Shown here piece after piece: positions 16,663 through 24,480 of a DNA stretch of 26,432 nt. The stretch covers positions 1 through 26,432 of the forward strand of contig JAGUXE010000019.1 in the NCBI GenBank assembly GCA_020061995.1, read 5' to 3'. Numbering within the stretch: position 1 is the first letter of the stretch; the number at the start of each line of letters is the position of its first letter. The notes under the pieces are model-generated. The model saw only the letters and a list, made by a program, of their open reading frames with translations. It had not been told where the DNA came from and did not search any database. The position numbers and the translations under genes are program-made. This DNA comes from Ignavibacteriales bacterium (GTDB lineage: Bacteria > Bacteroidota > Ignavibacteria > Ignavibacteriales > Ignavibacteriaceae).

Positions 16663-19656
16663 ATGAAAAATAATTTTATCTATATACTGATTTATATCTT
16701 TTCTTTTTTGTTTATAACCGGTTGCGGTGATTCAAAAACATCAATTAGTAAGTTGGAAGATGTTAAGAATGTCTCAGTCGGAGCAATGACCGGCACAACC
16801 GGGGAAAATCTTGCCATAACAAAATTTCCGGAAGCTCAAACAAAAAGTTTTGATGATATAATGGATGCTATTGCAGCATTGAAGTCAAATCAAATTGAAG
16901 CCGTAATAACTGCCTACCCAACAGCTTTAAATGTTACTAAACATAATCAAGACTTAACTATCCTCCCAGAAGCGGTTGACTTTGAGAATACTTGCATAGC
17001 ATTAAGAAAGGGAAATGAAGATCTTCTTAGTACTCTTAATAATATTATTACCGAGCTCGAAAATGACGGCTCATTAGCTGATATGAAACGAAGATGGCTG
17101 AAGAAAGATTTATTGCCTTATGAGGAAGTAGACATTAAGTTACCCGAGAAAGGGAAACTATTAAAGATTGGAACTAGCGCTACTCGAGAACCATTCTGTT
17201 TTGTGGATGCGAACCAGAAAGTTACCGGTCATGATGGCGAATTTGCAAGAAGAGTTGCTGCAAAACTCAATAGACCGATGCAATTTGTTGATATGAAATT
17301 TTCCGCATTGATTCCTGCTCTTCAATCAGGCAAAGTTGATATTATAATTGCGGGAATGAGTTCAACGCCGGAACGAGCTAAATCAGTTGATTTTTCTAAA
17401 ACCTATTTTCAGAACTCACAGGTCTTAATCGTTAAAAAGAGTGAAGATGCCAAAGTTGAAGAAAAAGTTGAGTCACCCTCACTCCAAAGTCATAATGATC
17501 TCAAAGATAAAAAAATAGGTGTATTATTAGGTTCTGTTCATGATACTTACGCTTTGAAAAATTATCCGAATGCAACAATACTGCAGTATAAAAGTCCTCC
17601 CGAATTAGTACTTGGTGTAAAATCAGGCAAGATTGATGCAGCAATTTACACTACGGAAACATTACTCGAAATTCTTCGCACTGATAACGAATTGCAAGCC
17701 ATCGGTGATACTCTATTTACAATTCCGATTGGGATGGGGTTTAATAAAAAAGATACTTTGCTTCGCGAACAATTTAATCAGTTCCTAAAAAAGATAAAAG
17801 AAGAAGGTACTTTCGATGATATGAAAAATCGCTGGATAATAAAGGGTGAAACCGTTATGCCGGCGATTAAAAACTCAAAGAAAAACGGGACTCTTATCGT
17901 TGGTACTGTAAGTGATAAAGGCTTACCTTTTACTATTGTAAAAGATAATCGCATGATTGGATTTGATATAGAAATTTCTGAAAGATTTGCAGCCTATCTT
18001 GGTAAAGAATTAAAACTTGTTGATATGGAATTCGGAAGTCTAATTATCTCGGCGGTGACTAATAAAATTGAAATGATATCAAGCACGCTGATGATTACCG
18101 ACGAGAGGAAGAAGCAGATTGATTTTTCAGATGAATATATGAGACTTGGTGCGACTGTTTTTGCACTCAAAAAAAATGTTATTCAGTCTGACCCCAAAAT
18201 AATTACATCACTTGAAGATATTAATGGAAAAACGGTTGGCGTTTATGGCGGAACAGTTCATGATGCATTTGTTGAACAAAACTTCCCCGGTACTGAAATA
18301 AAAAGATTTAGCGCTTCGGCTGATATTATTTTATCGCTTAAATCCGAAAAAATTGATGTTGCATTTTTGGATTTAGTATCGGCAAAAGTCCTCCTTAAAT
18401 CAAACCCCGAAATAAAAATTCTTACTGATGATGTTCTTGATCTTCCGGTTGGAATAGGATTCAATAAGAAAAATCCTGAATTACGAAATCGCTTTAATGC
18501 TTTTCTTAAAGAAATAAAAGCAGACGGCACCTTTGAACAAATCTATAAGCGATGGTTTATTGATGACCCTGAAGAAGCGATAATGCCAAAATTTAAATTT
18601 GATGAAAATGCTCCGTTAATAAGATTAGCAACATCTGTCGGCGATTTACCGAACTCGGCTATTGTTAATGGTGAGCACGTCGGATTTGATATTGAGATGC
18701 TTAAAACTTTTGCACAGCGATCGAGGTTAAATCTGAAAATTATTACGATGGAATTTCCTTCACTCATTGCAGCATTATCATCCGGAAAAGTAGATATGAT
18801 TGCCGATGGTATAGCCATCACAGATGAGCGTAAAAAGCAAATTGATTTTTCTGATGGTTACAACATGTTCAAAACAGCGGTGCTAGTTCTCGATAAAAAT
18901 CTTGACAAGGAAAATAGTATAAACAAAAATTCGTCTGATGGAGTCTCTTTCTTTGCAAACTCATTTCTATTTTCATTGAAGGAGAGTTTCTATAACAATA
19001 TAATTTTAGAAAATCGGTATCTACTAATATTGGATGGTCTCCAAACAACAATCATAATTTCGATACTTGCAACATTGTTCGGTACACTGCTTGGAGGTCT
19101 GATCTGTTTTATGCGGATGTCAAAAAAGAAAATGTTGTTAGTGCCTGCAAAAATTTATATATCAATTTTACGCGGCACCCCTGTCCTCGTAATCTTGATG
19201 ATAATCTTTTATGTTGTATTTGCATCAGTTGATATTGAGCCTGTAATTGTAGCGGTGATTGCTTTCGGACTTAATTTTGCAGCTTACGTTTCTGAAATGT
19301 ATAGAACAGGAATAGAGGGGGTCGATAAAGGTCAAACGGAAGCCGGTATTGCAATGGGTTTTACAAAAGTAAAAACTTTCGTCTATATCATTCTTCCTCA
19401 AGCTATAAAAAGGATTTTGCCTGTTTACAAAGGAGAAGTTATTTCTCTTGTTAAGATGACTTCGATTGTAGGATACATTGCGGTTCAAGATTTAACCAAA
19501 GCGAGTGATATAATTCGAAGTCGCACGTTCGATGCTTTTTTCCCATTGATTATGGTTGCAGTACTCTATTTTATAATTTCATGGTTACTCATGGTTTCGC
19601 TTGGGTATGTTGAGCGATTAACCGGTCCCAATTACAAAGCGAAGAGGGGAGTGTAA
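16663..19656 (+). CDS. Three solute-binding modules fused to an amino-acid ABC permease
   Basis: A 997-residue lipoprotein-like transporter subunit. A lipobox FITGC (C21) is followed by three SBP_bac_3-type modules, each in swapped order. Module 1 has the C-half at about 31-147 and the N-half at 166-258. Module 2 has them at 279-393 and 410-504. Module 3 has them at 517-632 and 652-744. The carboxylate-binding Arg is present in each (R238, R482, R723). The amino-group Asp position is Ala in module 1, Thr in module 2 and Asp in module 3. A HisM/GlnP-type permease follows (about 780-990), with G-L-Q-T-T at its start, R-G-T-P-V, and the EAA loop E-A-G-I-A-M-G-F that contacts the ATPase. The ATPase gene starts one base after this stop. 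The fused binding domains would work tethered in the periplasm. Confidence 0.88.
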   Translation: MKNNFIYILIYIFSFLFITGCGDSKTSISKLEDVKNVSVGAMTGTTGENLAITKFPEAQTKSFDDIMDAIAALKSNQIEAVITAYPTALNVTKHNQDLTILPEAVDFENTCIALRKGNEDLLSTLNNIITELENDGSLADMKRRWLKKDLLPYEEVDIKLPEKGKLLKIGTSATREPFCFVDANQKVTGHDGEFARRVAAKLNRPMQFVDMKFSALIPALQSGKVDIIIAGMSSTPERAKSVDFSKTYFQNSQVLIVKKSEDAKVEEKVESPSLQSHNDLKDKKIGVLLGSVHDTYALKNYPNATILQYKSPPELVLGVKSGKIDAAIYTTETLLEILRTDNELQAIGDTLFTIPIGMGFNKKDTLLREQFNQFLKKIKEEGTFDDMKNRWIIKGETVMPAIKNSKKNGTLIVGTVSDKGLPFTIVKDNRMIGFDIEISERFAAYLGKELKLVDMEFGSLIISAVTNKIEMISSTLMITDERKKQIDFSDEYMRLGATVFALKKNVIQSDPKIITSLEDINGKTVGVYGGTVHDAFVEQNFPGTEIKRFSASADIILSLKSEKIDVAFLDLVSAKVLLKSNPEIKILTDDVLDLPVGIGFNKKNPELRNRFNAFLKEIKADGTFEQIYKRWFIDDPEEAIMPKFKFDENAPLIRLATSVGDLPNSAIVNGEHVGFDIEMLKTFAQRSRLNLKIITMEFPSLIAALSSGKVDMIADGIAITDERKKQIDFSDGYNMFKTAVLVLDKNLDKENSINKNSSDGVSFFANSFLFSLKESFYNNIILENRYLLILDGLQTTIIISILATLFGTLLGGLICFMRMSKKKMLLVPAKIYISILRGTPVLVILMIIFYVVFASVDIEPVIVAVIAFGLNFAAYVSEMYRTGIEGVDKGQTEAGIAMGFTKVKTFVYIILPQAIKRILPVYKGEVISLVKMTSIVGYIAVQDLTKASDIIRSRTFDAFFPLIMVAVLYFIISWLLMVSLGYVERLTGPNYKAKRGV
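16753..18894 (+). repeat. Three tandem binding-module repeats inside the permease fusion
   Basis: Each unit is about 228 residues (16753-17436, 17497-18174, 18211-18894). Recurring landmarks are a G-x-x-x-G-[ST]-x-x-[DE] strand, an x-K-x-[RK]-W end of the first half, a hydrophobic-Pro linker, and then T-x-E-R-x-K-x-x-D-F-S in the second half. At DNA level the units are well diverged, so the duplication is old. Confidence 0.75.
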
Positions 19657-19657
19657 G

Positions 19658-20746
19658 ATGATTAGAGTAGAAAATCTGTCGAAAAAATTCGGTGAAATCT
19701 CTGTACTTAAAGAAATCAATATCGAGATAAAAAAAGGGGAAGTGATTTCGATTATCGGTCCATCGGGAACCGGCAAAAGTACATTCTTACGATGCCTCAA
19801 TTTACTGGAAACCCCGAGTGGCGGTAAAATATTTATTGATGAAATTGATATTCTAAATAAGAATACAGACGTTCCGAAAATTCGTCAAAAGATGGGAATG
19901 GTATTTCAATCGTTTAATCTTTTCAACCATCTCACGGTGATTGAAAATTTAACAATCGGACAAATAAAATTACTCGGTCGTAAGAAAGAAGAAGCCGAGG
20001 AAAAAGCTATGGATTTACTCAAGTTAGTCGGTCTGTCTGAAAAAGCTGATAGTTTTGCAGATGAACTTTCAGGGGGACAAAAGCAGAGAATAGCCATAGC
20101 CCGCTGTCTATCAATGGATCCCGAGATTATTCTTTTTGATGAACCAACTTCTGCGCTTGATCCAACTATGGTTAGTGAAGTGCTGGCCGTTATTCGTCGA
20201 CTTGCAAAAGAGGGGATGACATTGGCAATTGTCACCCATGAAATGGATTTCTCTCGTGATGTTTCTAACAGAGTTTTTTATATGGATGAGGGATTGATTT
20301 ATGAACATGGTTCACCTCAACAAATATTTGAGAATCCTCAGCGTGAAAAAACGAAAGCATTCATAAACAGAATTAGAAGTTTCAATTGCAAAATTGATAC
20401 TCCTGATTTTGATCTCTACGCAATGAATGCTGAAATCGAACGCTTCTGCGAAAAACATGTACTTCCCAAGAAAATGATAAATAATGTTTTGTTAATCTTA
20501 GAAGAGCTTATGGTTATTCATAACTCTCTATCCAAAACCATTGAAATCAATCTGACTTTATCCTATTCTGAAAAGCGCGATACTCTTGAACTTGTTTTCG
20601 AGAGCGGGGGCGTTGAAGGCAATATTTTAGATAAAATTGAGCAAGATGAATTAGGTTTAATGATTATAAGAAATCTGACAGAAAGTATTGAGTATTCAAG
20701 AACTAATGAGAAGAATAGATTAAAACTATTTTTAAAGAGAGGCTGA
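19658..20746 (+). CDS. Amino-acid ABC transporter ATPase with RsbW-like C-terminal extension
   Basis: The first 240 residues are a GlnQ/HisP-type ATPase: Walker A GPSGTGKST (34-42), Q-loop Q84, signature LSGGQ (138-142), Walker B with D161 and E162, and H-loop H194. Family members normally end near residue 245; this one has about 115 more. Residues 250-362 look like a GHKL/RsbW-type ATPase fold: an E-x-E-R-F-C-E-K-H helix, a V-L-L-I-L-E-E-L N-box-like helix, a beta pair, then E-L-G-L-M-I-I-R-N-L-T-E-S-I-E-Y and K-N-R-L-K-L. The Asn of the N-box is replaced by Ile287 and the G1 motif is E-S-G-G rather than D-x-G-x-G, so catalysis is doubtful and a regulatory or protein-binding role is more likely. 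It starts one base after the permease fusion. Confidence 0.88.
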   Translation: MIRVENLSKKFGEISVLKEINIEIKKGEVISIIGPSGTGKSTFLRCLNLLETPSGGKIFIDEIDILNKNTDVPKIRQKMGMVFQSFNLFNHLTVIENLTIGQIKLLGRKKEEAEEKAMDLLKLVGLSEKADSFADELSGGQKQRIAIARCLSMDPEIILFDEPTSALDPTMVSEVLAVIRRLAKEGMTLAIVTHEMDFSRDVSNRVFYMDEGLIYEHGSPQQIFENPQREKTKAFINRIRSFNCKIDTPDFDLYAMNAEIERFCEKHVLPKKMINNVLLILEELMVIHNSLSKTIEINLTLSYSEKRDTLELVFESGGVEGNILDKIEQDELGLMIIRNLTESIEYSRTNEKNRLKLFLKRG

Positions 20747-20753
20747 TATTGCA

Positions 20754-21527
20754 ATGTATAAATCGCTAATATTATTTCTGTTAACGAGTATGCTGTTCGT
20801 TTCCTGTTCTAAAAGAAGTGAAAGAATTACCAATTTAAATCAGCTCAAAGAGAAAAGAATTTGTGTATTAACAGGTTCTGCCGGTGATATTGCTGCAAGA
20901 AAATATTTTTCCAAAGCAAAATTTCTGGATATGATCACAGCCGCTGATGCAGCACTTACTGTTAAAACCGGCAAAGCAGATGCATTTATTCATAATAAAA
21001 GTGTATTACTTAATATAATTGATAAGGAACCCGGTTTAATCATTCTTGATGAATCTGTCTCGGAGGTAATGATTGCATGCGCGGTGAAAAAAGCAAATAC
21101 TCTACTTTTGGCAGATATAAATCAATCTCTGAACAAATTGAAAGAGGAAGGGATTCTTTATGAAATGAAGCGGAAATGGATAAGTCCCAAATATCAAACA
21201 GTTCCAGCATTGCCGATACTTCAAAATAATTATCAAAACGGTACTCTTAAAATGGGGACATGTGCAAGGGCTGAACCATTATCTTTTCAATATAATAATA
21301 TTCTTACAGGGTTCGATATAGAGCTTGCATTAAGAATTGGAGAAATTCTTGGTAAAAAAATTGAAATAATTGATATGACTTTTGAAAGTTTAATTCCGGC
21401 ATTGCAATCGGGGAAAATTGATTTTGCACTCTCTAATTTTAATGTGACAGAAGAGCGCAAAAAGTTTGTAGATTTCTCTGAACCATATCTTTCAAATGAT
21501 ATATCGGCATTAGTTAGAAAAGAGTAA
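20754..21527 (+). CDS. Solute-binding lipoprotein with swapped halves (second single-module)
   Basis: The 257-residue protein has a lipobox LFVSC (C18). The first half (about 27-142) carries N-Q-L-K-E-K-R-I-C-V-L-T-G-S and ends M-K-R-K-W; the second half (about 162-257) carries L-K-M-G-T, L-T-G-F-D-I-E-L, I-P-A-L-Q-S-G-K-I-D, T-E-E-R-K-K and ends I-S-A-L-V-R-K. The order is swapped, as elsewhere in the operon. The carboxylate Arg is present but the amino-group Asp position is Asn (H-N-K), so it may bind a different ligand from its neighbour. It starts 7 bases after the ATPase gene and is closely similar along its length to the protein at 21536, indicating tandem duplication. Confidence 0.85.
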   Translation: MYKSLILFLLTSMLFVSCSKRSERITNLNQLKEKRICVLTGSAGDIAARKYFSKAKFLDMITAADAALTVKTGKADAFIHNKSVLLNIIDKEPGLIILDESVSEVMIACAVKKANTLLLADINQSLNKLKEEGILYEMKRKWISPKYQTVPALPILQNNYQNGTLKMGTCARAEPLSFQYNNILTGFDIELALRIGEILGKKIEIIDMTFESLIPALQSGKIDFALSNFNVTEERKKFVDFSEPYLSNDISALVRKE

Positions 21528-21535
21528 GCATTAAA

Positions 21536-22303
21536 ATGAAATTCCATATCCTCATAATTACCCTCTGTTTACTTTTAATTTCATGTTCAGAAAAAAGAGA
21601 AAAAATTACAAATATATCTCAACTTACTGATAAAAGAATTTGTGTGTTAACAGGATCAGCCGGGGATATAGCAGCAAAATCAACTTTCCCTAATGCTAAG
21701 TTTTTTGATATGGTTGCTCTAGCGGATGCAGCTCTCGCAATAAAAACCGGCAAAGCAGATGCTTTTATTTATGATAAAAGTATTTTACTTCAAATTGTTG
21801 AGAAGAATAGTGATCTAATTATATTAAATGAAAGAGTTGCCCAACTTGAGGTTGCGGCTGCTCTAAATAAACAGAATTCTCAATTACTTTCTCAAATTAA
21901 TAACGCATTGAGTAAACTTAAAGATAAAGGGATACTCGATGAACTTCGAAAAAAGTGGGTTGATTCACGTTATGTTACAACTCCCACTCTTCAAGCAAAA
22001 AATAACAACGGAACTAACGGAATCCTGAAGCTGGGAACGTATGCAGTATTGGAACCTTTTTCCTTTTATTCAAATGGCAAATTTACCGGACTTGATATCG
22101 AACTTGGTTTTTTAATAGGTGAATTACTTGGCAAAAAGATTGAAATTTATGATATGAACTTTGAAGGATTAATTCCTGCACTCCACTCCGGGAAAATAGA
22201 TTTTGCTCTTGCAAACTTTAATGTTACTGAAGAACGTAAAAAGTTAATCTCATTTTCAACCCCATATATTGGAAATGATATTTCCGTTCTTGTAAAGAAA
22301 TAA
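21536..22303 (+). CDS. Solute-binding lipoprotein with swapped halves (third single-module)
   Basis: The 255-residue protein has a lipobox LLISC (C17), then the swapped-order SBP_bac_3 module. The first half has R-I-C-V-L-T-G-S-A-G-D-I-A-A and K-A-D-A-F-I-Y-D-K, retaining the amino-group Asp that the protein at 20754 lacks. The second half has L-K-L-G-T, T-G-L-D-I-E-L, I-P-A-L, T-E-E-R-K-K and ends I-S-V-L-V-K-K. Stretches such as RICVLTGSAGDIAA and ADAALxxKTGKADAFI are shared with the neighbour, from which it probably arose by duplication. It follows 8 bases after that gene and ends the operon. Confidence 0.85.
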   Translation: MKFHILIITLCLLLISCSEKREKITNISQLTDKRICVLTGSAGDIAAKSTFPNAKFFDMVALADAALAIKTGKADAFIYDKSILLQIVEKNSDLIILNERVAQLEVAAALNKQNSQLLSQINNALSKLKDKGILDELRKKWVDSRYVTTPTLQAKNNNGTNGILKLGTYAVLEPFSFYSNGKFTGLDIELGFLIGELLGKKIEIYDMNFEGLIPALHSGKIDFALANFNVTEERKKLISFSTPYIGNDISVLVKK

Positions 22304-22334
22304 TTCGAAATAATTTGTACCCGGTTCGGAATCA

Positions 22335-22348
22335 ATAAATTAATTTAT
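22335..22348. promoter_or_regulatory. Perfect 14-bp palindrome upstream of the MarR gene
   Basis: ATAAATTAATTTAT is its own reverse complement and lies 55 bases before the MarR-type start. MarR proteins often bind palindromes of this kind near their own gene. In DNA this AT-rich it could be chance, so this is only a candidate operator. Confidence 0.3.
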
Positions 22349-22403
22349 CCCTTGTTTTCTTTTATGAACAGATTTATTTTAGACTCTAAAATATTTTCGA
22401 TTT

Positions 22404-22859
22404 ATGGAACAATACAATACTCAGTTCAAAGAAGCAGAACATTTTGCGGAACTAATCTGTGAGCTAACTCGCACATGTAATATCAGCGAAGAATATTTCG
22501 CTTCAAGTTTTAATATTTCGCCTGCTGAATTCAGACTACTCAAAACTTTCTTTTTTTCTGAAACTATTTCAGTCAAAGAACTTTGTGAAAAACTTAATCT
22601 TTCACCGGGAAGAATAACGCAAATTGTTGTTGGTTTGGAAGCTAAAAAGTTTGTAAAAAGGAAAGCCGCTCTATCTGACAAAAGAAATATTATCGTTACT
22701 CTTACACCGAAGAGCAAACCTTTTCTAACAAATCTTTATGAGAATCATATCAAAATTCATCAGAATCTTTTAATGCAATTGGATAAAGATAAACGCGAGT
22801 CTTTGGCTCATTTATTGGAAATATTAATTAAGGATTTTAAAACAAGGATGACTAAATAA
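22404..22859 (+). CDS. MarR-family transcriptional regulator
   Basis: The 151-residue protein has the MarR layout. N-terminal dimerisation helices (1-40) are followed by a winged helix-turn-helix at about 48-110, with F-R-L-L-K-T, I-S-V-K-E-L-C-E-K-L-N-L-S-P-G-R-I-T as recognition region, and a wing S-D-K-R-N-I-I-V-T-L-T-P-K-S containing the conserved D-x-R. A long C-terminal helix completes the dimer interface. An early Cys pair region (C15, C20) is a possible redox sensor, but that is speculation. It is the first gene of the sulfur-respiration locus, 47 bases before the octaheme cytochrome gene, and probably controls it. No strong ribosome-binding site is visible. Confidence 0.9.
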   Translation: MEQYNTQFKEAEHFAELICELTRTCNISEEYFASSFNISPAEFRLLKTFFFSETISVKELCEKLNLSPGRITQIVVGLEAKKFVKRKAALSDKRNIIVTLTPKSKPFLTNLYENHIKIHQNLLMQLDKDKRESLAHLLEILIKDFKTRMTK

Positions 22860-22906
22860 TACTTTAGATACTAAACAAACAGTAAATTTAATTCAAGTAA
22901 ATATAT

Positions 22907-24478
22907 ATGAAAAAAATAGTAACCGTTCTTTTGCTCATTGGATTTGTGATAACTTTGGCAATCATTTTTTTGAAGCCTGTAGAAATAGAACAATCCAATG
23001 TTAATCTGTTAAAAGCAAAATATACAAAAGAGAAGCAATCATCTGTAGATCATTCAAAGTTTGCTGTTTTACAAAAACAATTCGATAAACCACAACAAGT
23101 TACAGAAGCATGTATCGGCTGCCACACAGAACGCCATAAAGAAGTAATGGCTTCTAATCATTGGAATTGGGAGCGAGAAGAATATGTTGAAGGGCGTGGA
23201 ATAGTTTACATCGGAAAGAAAAACGCAATTAACAATTTTTGTATCGGAGTTGATGGTAATGAACAAAGTTGTGCTAAATGTCATGTCGGGTTCGGAATGA
23301 CAGATCAACTTACTGCTTTCACTGATCCTACAAATATTGATTGTCTGGTTTGTCATGATCAAACGGAGACTTATACGAAAGCCTCTGAAAAAGGGGGAGC
23401 TCCTGATCTTACACTTGATTTTAATAAAATAGCCCAAAATGTCGGAACACCGAAGCGTTCAAATTGCGGGGTATGTCATTTCTTTGGTGGTGGTGGTAAT
23501 AATGTTAAACATGGGGATCTTGAAAAATCTATGTTCGATCCATTAAAGGAAGTTGATGTTCATATGGGGATTGATGGCGTAAATATGAATTGTGTCAGTT
23601 GCCATACTAGTGAAAATCACATGATGCTTGGTCGGGTATATTCGTTGTCTTCAATGAATAGAAATCGATCTACATGCGAACAATGTCACGGTAATAATCC
23701 TCATGAAGATGGGATTCTGAATGAACATACCATCAAAGTAGCATGTCAATCGTGCCACATCCCGATTTATGCAAAAGTAAATGCGACAAAAACTCATTGG
23801 GATTGGTCAACAGCCGGTAAATTGAAAAATGGTGAACCGTACGAAGAAGATGATGCTGATGGAAATCATACATATCTTTCTATTAAAGGAACTTTCGAAT
23901 GGGGAAAAAATCTTAAACCCGAATATATTTGGTTTAATGGAACGGCAGATCATTATTTACTTGGGGATATTGTGAGTGATACCACAAAACCATTAAAGAT
24001 AAATAATCTCAAAGGATCATATAACGACAAAGATTCTAAAATTATTCCTGTAAAAATTCATAGAGCTATACAACCTTATGATCCAATCAACAAAATGCTG
24101 ATACAGCCAAAGTTGTTTTCTGATAAATATGGTGAGGGAGCGCTTTGGAAAGATTTTGATTGGACAAGGGCTTCGGAAATTGGGATGGAAGATGTTAATC
24201 TTCCATTTAGTGGTCAATATACTTTTATAAATACTGAAATGACTTGGCCTATTAATCATATGGTTTCCACAAAAGAGAAAACAGTCGATTGCATTGAGTG
24301 TCACACACGTAACGAGAGCAGATTAGCAGGTTTGCATGACTTTTATATGCCCGGCAGAGATTATTCCCCACTTGTTGAAACCACCGGGAAATTAATTATT
24401 CTGCTTACTTTACTTGGCGTAATGTTACATTTTGTTGTCAGAGTTTACTCTTCACGTAAATTGAAAGGGAGAGGTTGA
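22907..24478 (+). CDS. Octaheme c-type cytochrome, tetrathionate reductase (OTR) family
   Basis: This 523-residue protein has exactly eight CxxCH heme-binding motifs, starting at C69, C122, C146, C187, C229, C257, C280 and C462. An N-terminal hydrophobic segment (about 4-22) acts as signal or anchor, and a C-terminal helix (about 493-513) anchors it so that the hemes face the periplasm. The G-K-K-N-A-I-N-N-F-C-I stretch just before heme 2 is typical of the octaheme tetrathionate reductase family, whose active-site heme uses Lys as an axial ligand; K104 or K105 is the candidate. The Shewanella enzyme reduces tetrathionate, nitrite and hydroxylamine in vitro, so the physiological substrate here is open. 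The following gene encodes its likely b-type cytochrome partner. Confidence 0.9.
   Translation: MKKIVTVLLLIGFVITLAIIFLKPVEIEQSNVNLLKAKYTKEKQSSVDHSKFAVLQKQFDKPQQVTEACIGCHTERHKEVMASNHWNWEREEYVEGRGIVYIGKKNAINNFCIGVDGNEQSCAKCHVGFGMTDQLTAFTDPTNIDCLVCHDQTETYTKASEKGGAPDLTLDFNKIAQNVGTPKRSNCGVCHFFGGGGNNVKHGDLEKSMFDPLKEVDVHMGIDGVNMNCVSCHTSENHMMLGRVYSLSSMNRNRSTCEQCHGNNPHEDGILNEHTIKVACQSCHIPIYAKVNATKTHWDWSTAGKLKNGEPYEEDDADGNHTYLSIKGTFEWGKNLKPEYIWFNGTADHYLLGDIVSDTTKPLKINNLKGSYNDKDSKIIPVKIHRAIQPYDPINKMLIQPKLFSDKYGEGALWKDFDWTRASEIGMEDVNLPFSGQYTFINTEMTWPINHMVSTKEKTVDCIECHTRNESRLAGLHDFYMPGRDYSPLVETTGKLIILLTLLGVMLHFVVRVYSSRKLKGRG
24465..24474 (+). promoter_or_regulatory. Ribosome-binding site for the cytochrome b gene
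   Basis: AAGGGAGAGG ends 6 bases before ATG 24481. A TTG at 24475 is also in frame, but is only a base away from this site, so ATG 24481 is the likely start. Confidence 0.65.
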
Positions 24479-24480
24479 TC

